Origin: Blastocystis sp. Blastoise
Lineage: Eukaryota > Sar > Bigyra > Opalinata > Blastocystidae
DNA: 64,000 nt
Direction: 5' to 3'
Assembly: GCA_039096225.1 (NCBI GenBank)
Contig: JBBPEB010000014.1
Location: 947,501-1,011,500 of the forward strand
Position 1 is the first letter of the stretch. Each line of letters opens with the position of its first letter. Below, one piece after another: positions 48,228-64,000 of the stretch. The position numbers were made by a program, and so were the translations under genes. The notes under the pieces were generated by a model that was not told the DNA's origin, did no database searches, and saw only the letters and a program-made list of their open reading frames with translations.

Positions 48228-51200
48228 ATGAATATCTATAAAGCTAATATCAACTCTTGGAATATTCAACATTATTCAAACTTATTCGTAATTATTTATT
48301 TTTATTCATTTTTTTATTATCCTATTCTCTTCTCTCTATATCTCATTCAATATCCAGAATCTTATCATCTTCTCTATCATCTCTTTCCTCTATTTCATCA
48401 CTTTATTCAATACTATCACTGGAGGTGACAACGCTGATTTTGTTATTACGTCTGTTAAAGGATCTATTCCACATCCACCAGGTATTATTATATTATTTAT
48501 AAAATAAAAACAAAAATTGTTGACGGAATTTAAACTTATTTAATGATTCTTTGCTTATTTAGGTTACCCACTTATTACGATATTAGGACATGCATTCATT
48601 TATTTATTTCCAAATACAAAAAATCCTGCATATCAATTAAATTTATTAGGCGGTGTATTTGGTTCATTGGTTTCCATATTTATTTTTGCATCGACCTATT
48701 ACCTAACAAATGGATCGCTTCTTTTTTCTTCATTATCATGCTGTAAAAATATTCATAATATATATATATATTTTATTTTATAGTTTTATTTTGTTTCAGT
48801 GATGTTACATGGTTGAATTCTGTTCAATTTGAAGTTTTTGCGCTTAACAATCTACTTCTTTCTATTATTTTTTATCTTTTAATAAAGATTAATTATTCAT
48901 ATTGGAAAGAAAACAAGCGAAGCTGTATCTGTTTAATTATATATATAATTAATAAAAGACTAGGTCTATATTATTCGTATCTTGGATCTTTATTTTGTGG
49001 CTTGGCTTTATGCAATCAACATACATGTGTATTTTATATATTTCCTTGGATATTAAATGTATTATATATTCTTTATTCTCAAAATATATTATTTCACCCT
49101 TTGTCAAAATCATTGAATTCAACTTCGTCATCTATTTCTAAACTAGACACTATATATCCATTATTTATATTGATAAGTCTATTTATATGTGGTCTTTCTC
49201 CGTATATCTATTTATATGTCGGTGCTTTAAATCCTTCTTTAAATTCATGGGGAAATACAGCAACACTTAAAGGTATATATATATTTTTTATTGTAGTTAT
49301 TATAGTTAGTACTTTTATTTATTTTAATTTATATATATTTATCATTGTTATTAAAAATAAAATTATTATTTTATTTTAATATATTAAGATACATTAGTTA
49401 TTTATTTATGTTAAATAATATATAAACTGAATATATGTATTATAATATATCTATATATCTATCTATTAGGATTTCTTATACATGTATTACGTCAAGAATA
49501 TGGTACATTTCAACTCTATTCAGATAAATCTACAGATTTCTCGACAAGAATAAAGAATTTCTTTCATGGCTTATATCTTTTCTTTCATTTTTATGATAAA
49601 GTATATATTAAATCTGTTTTTTAAATATATATTAAATATACTTTAAATCTATATATTAAATAATATATTAAATATGTATATTAGTTATTTATATTTATAT
49701 ATATTAGTCAACTTACTACGTGTGTCTTCCTTTTGCTTTTTATGCGATGTATATATATATAAAACCGAATAGCTTACATCAACGAAAAGAAGAAAAACAA
49801 ATATACAGTTTAAAACCATTATATGTTTGTATTGTTTTTTCTTTTTGGTTTTATATCTGTATTTTCCATTTCTTGGCCAATCTTCCATTAGAATTAAATC
49901 CATTGTATATATATATACATATATATAAATGAATCACAATTTATTTAGGTATTTGGGAGTTCAAAAACGTTTTTGGCTTCAGGGATTATTCTTATTATCT
50001 ATTTTAACTTCTGTAGGTCTATTTCATTTCTGTCAACTTATTCATGCTTTTATTAATAAATATACAAATAAGAGTATTAATAAGAATATAAATCCATCTT
50101 CAATATCCTCCTCAACATCGAATTCTATTACTTCTAAAAGACATTCTTATATTACTAAGGTCACTACATCTATTGGATATATTATTCTTGCTCTTTTTAT
50201 GTTTCTCTATATATTTCCAACTTATAATCATATACATACTATTACACATAATAATTATTATTTAGAATATTATGCAAAGAGTTATATTTCCTCTCTTCCT
50301 AAGAACAGCATCTATATTCTTTGGGGAGATTTACAACAATATAGTATTACTTATTTACATGAATGCTTACATTTCCGTGAAGATATTCTGATTTTATCTC
50401 TTTCTCTTGCCTCTTATGATTGGTTTATTCCTCAACAACAGAGAAATCTTCCGGGAATTGTGTTTCCAGGGATTATGTACCATCCTCTTGGACATAAATA
50501 TAAGAATTGCTATAATTTAAAGTATATACATTTTTATTTACAAAAAAATATATTTTATTTATATTTATATATCTCATATATATAGGGAGTTTATTGATGC
50601 TAATATAGACAATCATGATATATATATAGTAAATTGGTTTGAAGGTAAAGATGAGCCAAAAGAGTTCTATGATCTTCTACCTTTAGGATTAGGTTTTAAA
50701 GTATATATATATACTTCTATGTGTTTATATGTACATATCATTTTATATTTTGTAGCTTTTTTATTATAACACTAAATATAAATTTATATATGTTAATTTA
50801 TATAAACTTAAGTTAACAAAACACTATATTAATGTTATTTATGTATTATATAATATATAGGTCGTTCCTAAGCAGTTTATAGGTAGGAATGAATGGTTAG
50901 ACGAAGCTATTTCTTCGATGCCCTTATTTCAACTGCCTTCGAATCCAGATGATGATTCATTTGATAAATTACTTGTTACTGAAGTGTGGAACGCGAAATA
51001 TGTATATAGTTTTTATTATTCTAGAATTATTTAATATAATAAATTTTTATTCATAAATTATTTAATATAATGAACAATTATTCTAGGTTTATTTAATATA
51101 ATAAATTATTATTCTAGAATTATTTAATATAATTAATTATTATATAGACATTTATCAATTTCTTTTTAAGAAGCCCTAATCGTTATTCTTTGGATGATAT

Positions 51201-51706
51201 ACATAAACGAGTATACTAATATTCATTATATATATATATATATATATATTAATATATATATAGAAATCTTATGAAACAATAGAATTTATGTTAATTGATA
51301 CTATTCAGTATAATGAAACTATTTGGGACCATTATTATGAAGGCTATTTCTTTATTGGCTTTATTCATCAGAGTTTGTCACAAATGATACCAGCTCAATA
51401 TAAACATGATTCCCAATTGACTCAATTTTATTCAAATTATCATATATGTATAATGAGAGACGCATTCTCTATTTATTCTTCTTTTCCTTTATCTGATCCA
51501 AATCAAAAACAACAAGTATTTTTATTACTACTCTCTCATTATATAATAATACTAATTGAATATTAATTATATATATATATAATATTTAGGCAAACAAAGT
51601 ATATGACTATTATACTAAACAATGTAATGAATTTTGGAGAATGTATCCTCAATTACGTTCTAACTTTACTCCTACTTTTATTCCACAATCTATTCCAAAT
51701 ATATAA
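48228..51706 (+). CDS. TMEM260-like protein O-mannosyltransferase (DUF2723), 12 exons
   Basis: Exons 48228-48287, 48358-48481, 48563-48742, 48784-49272, 49470-49600, 49708-49904, 49949-50521, 50586-50700, 50861-51001, 51148-51210, 51264-51515, 51590-51706 give 813 residues, all phases consistent. The N-terminal half is multipass: the TM1 loop carries GGDNADFVITSVKG and PHPPGYPL, the diagnostic DUF2723/TMEM260 pattern, then TWLNSVQFEVFALNNLL and GLALCNQHT, followed by several helices. The C-terminal half is a lumenal domain (GDLQQYSITYLHECL, FPGIMYHPLG) ending NIPQSIPN-like with tetratricopeptide-like helices. Vertebrate TMEM260 O-mannosylates IPT folds of receptors in the ER. The Ig-like ectodomains encoded just downstream could be substrates, which is speculation from proximity. 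The first exon and part of exon 2 lie inside the inverted repeat. Confidence 0.88.
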
Positions 51707-53066
51707 ACAAAAAAAATCAAACAAAATCATTTGTAATATCTTTCTATTCAATATTTTCATAATATTATTATTCTGCATTGACTATTTTTGGAAAAATCTA
51801 CTTTTGATCATTTAGTGTGGTTTCTTAAAGTATATTCTTCATCTTCTTTTATATAATTTAGATGATTTCAACAACTACTCTATTCATAAATAATTCTTAA
51901 ACCTTAAAATGATAAATCACCAAATACTGACTATGCTAATAGGACATTAATAAGTTAATCTAAACTTGAAATCATAATTTTTATGTAAAAAAAATCATTT
52001 CCATAGATGAAATATCTATTCTTGTTTAAATAACTATTCGATTATAGTATACTATTCATTATCTCTTTGAAGCAAACAATTTTATCATGACACTCTTGGA
52101 TACATGATGAACACATTTATAATGACTAACTAAATCATTTGCGATAATATTAGAATAAGTATAAAATGCAACTACAACAAAAATGAAGACAAAAATAAGA
52201 AAACAAAGTTAATGATGACACCGTAATTAATTAAAAGAAAGTGCGTTGTTTTGCATTAATTCTCATTTCGTAAAAACTCTGTTTAAAGAATATAAAATAT
52301 ATGTTATCAAATGAATGAATCATAGTAGAAAATAAAATAACGTTATAAATCTATTTCATGTGGCTAGATCCAGAAATAGCAGACTTTTTTTTTATTCCTC
52401 TAAAACAAGGTCAGTATTGAATAATTGAAACTGGACATATTCATGAAGATTAGTGGTTAAAAAATAAAAGCCAATAAAACAGAGATAAAATTTTTATTTT
52501 TTTATGCGTCATTATATGTCTAATGACTAAAAAAATCATGGCAATTAAGCCAATTAGATACTATACTTGGGACAAGTCAAGAAAGAAAGATGACCCCATA
52601 TTCATGTTGAACAAATAGTGCGTCGAAGCATATAATAGGTCAATAAAAAAAACTCGAGAATTTATAGGGTCAAGGACATTATAGACTTATCCGATAATTC
52701 ACGGAACTCAAATGATTCCACAAATGTATATTTTGGGGCCATAAAATTCATCCGCCAAACTGTCGAAGAACATGCAGTATCGTAGACTTTTGAAAAAAGA
52801 TCTTTCTTGACGCAATATGTGTCATTTTATTCCTATTCTAGAATGTTGATAAGCCAATCATTTATCACAAGTTTATCTTATTCTTTTTATTGTTTAATTG
52901 TGTTCTTTATTTCCACGAAAAACACAATAAGAATGATTGGTAATAGAACATTTTAGCGGGAGGTGTCCTTCATTTTTGGATCTCGCCTGTTCCTCGGTAA
53001 TCTCTGTTGTTCTTTGCAGAGTGGAATGCAAATCATCTTCAACATATTTTTCTTTTTCTTTTAATC
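51707..53066. other. Intergenic, with a GC-richer noncoding stretch
   Basis: 1.36 kb. The part at about 52540-52800 is visibly richer in G and C than the other intergenic DNA here. It has short coding-like fragments on the minus strand broken by stops and shifts, and a 20-codon plus-strand ORF near 52360. No intact ORF and no RNA family recognised. Confidence 0.45.
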
Positions 53067-59605
<6,539 letters not shown>

Positions 59606-60560
59606 TAAAGTTAAAAACTGATTTGATCTATTATTTATTAAATATTTTTTTGCCTTTTTAAATCTATTTTATTTTTTTGCTTTCCTATTTTGATTTATTT
59701 ATAAAATTATATTGAAATTGTTAGTTTCTTTTTGATTATTTTAACCCCCTAATTCTATTTTGTTTTTTAATTAATATATATTGTTTTGTTATATCAAACT
59801 TTTATCAATAATAATTTATGTGAAATAACTTATATAAAGGAATATTTAATGTTTAATTCCATTTTTATACATAAACATAGAATAGTTTCAAGAAATATCT
59901 TAAGAAAAAGAAACTTTGTATAAATTTGTTTATAATTAATTATATCTTGTAGTATACAGTAAAATATAATCTATAAATTCTGGATGATCTGTATTAAAAA
60001 CATAGTAAAAGAATAAAGCTGTAATTATAGGTATTATTTATAATTCTTAATACTCACATTGATCTGAAGGCATTGTAAATACATTAAATACAGTATCAAT
60101 CGCAATTTAAAGTATATTCATATATTATTAGTTTGAAATTTTCTATTGTTGTCTATTAAATAGATACATATTCTCATTGTTTACAAGTACGATTATTGAT
60201 AAGTTCATTATTATGCTATAATGATACGAAAATAAGTCTTTATCATTTTTTTCAAATGTATCAATATTCTATTTTCAATACCTGACAAATTAAATGATAT
60301 TTTCACGAATATTTAAAAGAAAGTCTCTATTTTTTCATTTTTAAAAAAATGAATACTTGTGTCTTCTGCCCCTCGTCACAAATGAATCTCTCTTCATTGT
60401 TTTGTTGAATAATTCGTAAATTCCAATAAAAAGCATTCATTTTTTAGTATTTTCATTTGGTTTTAAACACATCAACAAGTTTCAGACACATTAAGAAAGT
60501 GTTTACTAGACTTGAGTATTTCTCATTCAATAGAGACTTTTTATTAATATTTATTATGTT
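59606..60560. other. Intergenic
   Basis: About 950 bases between the two surface-protein genes. AT-rich, no ORF or RNA supported. Confidence 0.5.
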
Positions 60561-63500
60561 ATGTTGTTAATAAAGTTTGTCGCACTATTCTTATGTGTGA
60601 TAATGGTGATTAGTATTTCTCATTTAGTGTTGAAAATTTATATTTTCTTGTAGGTGATGATTGTCAAGTTGATAGACTTCCTATTCATATCACAAGAAGA
60701 TATACACAACTTCCACAAGAGGAAAATGTAACATTTTATCAAATCAATGGAAATCAAAGAGAATTGATCTATAAGATGGTTGGGTCAGAAAAGGATATTA
60801 ATAGATATGAAGAATATGACTTATGTAGTAGTTCGCTATTGTATATGATGGTTATTGATGATGTGTATGTCAATAAATTGTTTTCATTAGTTTTTATATG
60901 TTCATTATTGAATATGATTTCTAATGAAATTACTGTATATAGTCATAATCACACATGGGGAATAAAGAACGATATTGGCTGGATTCAAATATCATATAAT
61001 AATATAATATTATTTACCTATCCTTTTTCTCCACATCCCATTCGATCTGTTTTTTCATTTACATATTCGTTTAGCCGTAAGTTATATATATATGTTTATA
61101 TCTTATGATTATGTATATTAAAAATAATAAAGTTGTATATTAAATTATTTATATATGTATTTTTTATTATGTTCATTATTTCATATACTTATTACAAAAT
61201 ATTATATATATATATATAGCTACATATTCTTTAATGTTAAATTCACAAACTTATTTATCACCAAAGACTTCCTTATTATCATTTTGGAATACAGATCAAT
61301 ATACTTATTATCCATGGAAAACAATACATTTTGGTGATTCTATATCGTATGGTAATTCTATTACTCATTATTATTTATGTATACAACACTTACCTATATT
61401 ATGTGAAAATGGTTCCTATATATTACAATTACAAACTAATCAAGGAATTATTCTATATTTTCAAGGAATAGAATATTATCGATATAATATGCCTATGTAT
61501 ATTAATATGAATATATATATATATTAAATATATTTATTAAATATATCTTTTATATTGTTTTCTATTTAAGGCTTATTTATATCTTTTTATCTAGAGGGAT
61601 TATATCAAATAATACGTATGCATTAAATAATATACAATTAACATCAAAACTCATGTATATATGCATAATATGTTTTTATATTATTATATATATTTCTTAA
61701 TAATTCTTCTTATTTATTCTATGAATAACTATATTTCTATATATATATATGTAATATAGTATTCAATTATCTGGTTATCTTTTTTCCTCTTCAAATCGTC
61801 TTCTTCTTGGTATTGAAACACATAAGGCATTATATTCTACTACTAATGATACTACCAACCTATTTATTACTCCATTATTATTTAATGATCCTATTGGTAT
61901 ATATTCTATATATAGTATAGTTATTCTATATATAAATATATATTATAATATTAATCTATGCTGAATCCTGCATATATAGATCATTATGCATCTATATTTA
62001 TGAATGGTACATCTTCATTATATATATTATCTATAAAACAAGAATCTCCAGAAGTTTTATTTGATGGAAATATATATACATCTCTTGTTCTTAATTATTC
62101 AAAAGCTGATATCATCTATTCATTTGGAAATAAGTATATATGTTTATTTATATATATATTTATATATCATTATTATCATTATTATATAGTTGTCATTTAT
62201 TAAATTTATATTCAATTGGTTCTTCATCTTCATTACAATATGGTGATCCTAAATCGTGGTCTTTATATGGATATACAATAAATCATGAATGGGAATTATT
62301 AGATAAAACATCAGATTATATATTTAAACAAAGAAATTATAGAGAAATAAGAGAAGTTAATAATATATTATGTTATACCCAATATAAATTAAGTATTGAA
62401 GATAGTTCAAATGAAGAGAATTTATCATTCTCTTTATTTGAAGGAATGTTTCATTCTACATTAGAGAAATCTATACAATTATATGAACATACCTTATTAA
62501 CAGGGTATATTGGAATCACGTATATATATGAAATACCTTCTTTTGAAAGTTATACGAATTATACTTCATCTTCTTTATTACCTAAAGGTATATATTTAAA
62601 TCCATTATCAGGTATTCTTGAAGGATATCCATTAGATAATGGTATATATATATATACTATTACTGCATACCATAAAATAACAAAGAAAAGTAGATCAACT
62701 ATAATAAAGACACAATTCTCATCATGTGATATTTCTCAACAACTTATAGAAATTAAAATAGAAGAATATAATTATTTTCCATATGATTATATCTCTATTT
62801 ATGCTATTGATGCAACTACTATAGATAATAAAGATAAACTTATTTATTTATCATATCCTTTTATATCAAATATTACTAGAATACAACGTTTCTGTTTATC
62901 TCCTGGTCTTTATAAAGTATATTTAGGTACTAAAAAAACATATTCATGGAAATCTGGTCATTCTATTGAATTTAATAAATGGAATTCTATTTTTGGATTT
63001 ATACATTTATATACGTATATCTATGATATATATAATGATAATAATTCTTTTATTATGAATACAAATGATGCAATTCCTGAACAATCAATCAATTGGCAAT
63101 ATACACAAAAAACACCACCAAATAATTGGATATCCCTCAGTCTACCACGTGATTTTCAACCCTATTTATGGAAAGAAAAACCAGTATCTACTTCATCTCG
63201 TTGGTATTTTAGACATATATTTACAATTCAAAATGAATTATTAGCTACTGGATTTATACTTGATATATATCGATATGGTGATGTTATTATTTATATTAAT
63301 TCGAAAATAATATTTAATACAAAAACCATGATATCTAAAATTCCCACGGATATATCATCTTTTTCAAAAGAGAATATTATGTCAATTATGGGTCCACTAT
63401 CCTATTTGCAAATAGGTGTAAATATAATATGTATTCTCTTTGAAAATCCTTCTTCATTAGAAATTCCTTTTGTTTTTTTTAATGTAAATATGAGATATAT

Positions 63501-64000
63501 ATATGATAATACATCTTCTATTCGTTATTCAAAATTCAAGTATCAAACTATACCTTTATCAGTAGATATAGATAATTTATTTGATAATAATGATGAAACA
63601 GAATGGATATCCGCGTTAGGAGTTGCTAATGATGTTAGTATTATTATTCAATTTCCTTTATATACTTATCAATATATTACACATATATGTCTTACTTCTG
63701 ATAATGGTATTTTATATGGTAATGATCCTACTGAATTCTATGTATATTCTAATAATTATACAGGTATTAATAATTTTATTCAAAGTTTTTCTAATATAAA
63801 ATTTAAGTCTAGAAAAGAAAAACAATGTTTTCATCTTTCTAGTATTCATCCTCCTTCAAATCAATATAGAATTCGTTTTACTAAATATATGAATCCTAAT
63901 AATAATTTTGTTTCTTTAAGTGAATTATCTTTTAATATATTAAGTTCTTCTATAAATATTCTTTCTATACCAAAATTACAATATATGAAAGATTATATTG
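60561..64000 (+). CDS. Second modular surface protein, paralogue of the previous gene (runs off the window)
   Basis: Likely start ATG 60561 (MLLIKFVALFL, a short signal sequence). A donor in the following codons joins exon 2 at 60654. Further exons: from about 61219 to 61496, 61595-61652, 61760-61895, 61979-62130, and one open exon from about 62190 past 64000. Whether 60865-60940 is an intron is unclear, since the frame stays open either way. Module order repeats that of the upstream gene: GWIQISYNN, ILYFQGIEYYRYNMP, PKSWSLYGY...WELL, LPKGIYLNPLSGILEGYP (He_PIG-like), then a second round with DVIIYINSKIIF. Identity is low and its codons are much more AT-rich than those of the neighbour, so the tandem duplication is old or expression levels differ. 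The C-terminus is not in the window. Confidence 0.78.

Overview
The window is nuclear DNA of a unicellular eukaryote with a very AT-rich genome. The evidence is spliceosomal introns (about 35-300 nt, nearly all starting GTATAT or GTAT and ending TATAG), standard stop codons, eukaryotic tRNAs with internal promoters, and eukaryote-only families (NEK-like kinase, transportin-3/importin-13 karyopherin, TMEM260, GT31, Asteroid-like nuclease fold, BTB/T1-like plus LRR proteins). I cannot name the lineage. Gene models below were built by hand from ORFs, GT...AG ends and phase consistency. For most multi-exon genes the exon lengths sum to a whole number of codons.

Layout: 1-2146, 3' part of a low-complexity protein (+). 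2955-3230, small coiled coil (-). 3705-5792, NEK-like kinase (-). 6486-7590, short BTB-LRR protein (+). 8096-11571, RS-rich protein (+). 12226-18388, giant BTB-LRR gene (-). 19526-21381, multipass membrane protein (+). 21882-21953, tRNA-Val (-). 22636-27869, second giant BTB-LRR gene (+). 28528-30596, UEV-like domain fused to a protein kinase (+). Then comes a large inverted repeat, arms 30844-36767 and 42568-48423. Each arm carries tRNA-His and a complete transportin gene, around a 5.8 kb spacer with an Asteroid-like gene (-) and a GT31 glycosyltransferase (+). The right arm runs into an intact TMEM260 gene (48228-51706, +). The left arm holds only a broken 5' piece of it, so the right arm looks ancestral. 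Finally 53067-59605 (+) encodes a 1,956-residue type I surface protein, followed by a related gene that leaves the window (60561-64000, +).

The main result: the two repeat arms are almost identical, and I saw no exon substitution, yet the two transportin copies differ by six introns, four only in the left and two only in the right. Each is present or absent exactly at GT...AG with no target-site duplication. The sequence thus catches intron turnover at a very recent stage. Three other observations bear on the same process: a non-canonical GA...AG intron flanked by a 10-bp direct repeat in the NEK-like kinase, introns built almost wholly of microsatellites, and a surface-protein gene with seven introns in its first 1.9 kb and none in its last 4.6 kb.

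A second signal is a GC-rich word, TTCCCGCGRTTAT, which recurs in exons of five genes, always on the sense strand and in all three reading frames. That suggests an RNA- or DNA-level element rather than a protein motif.
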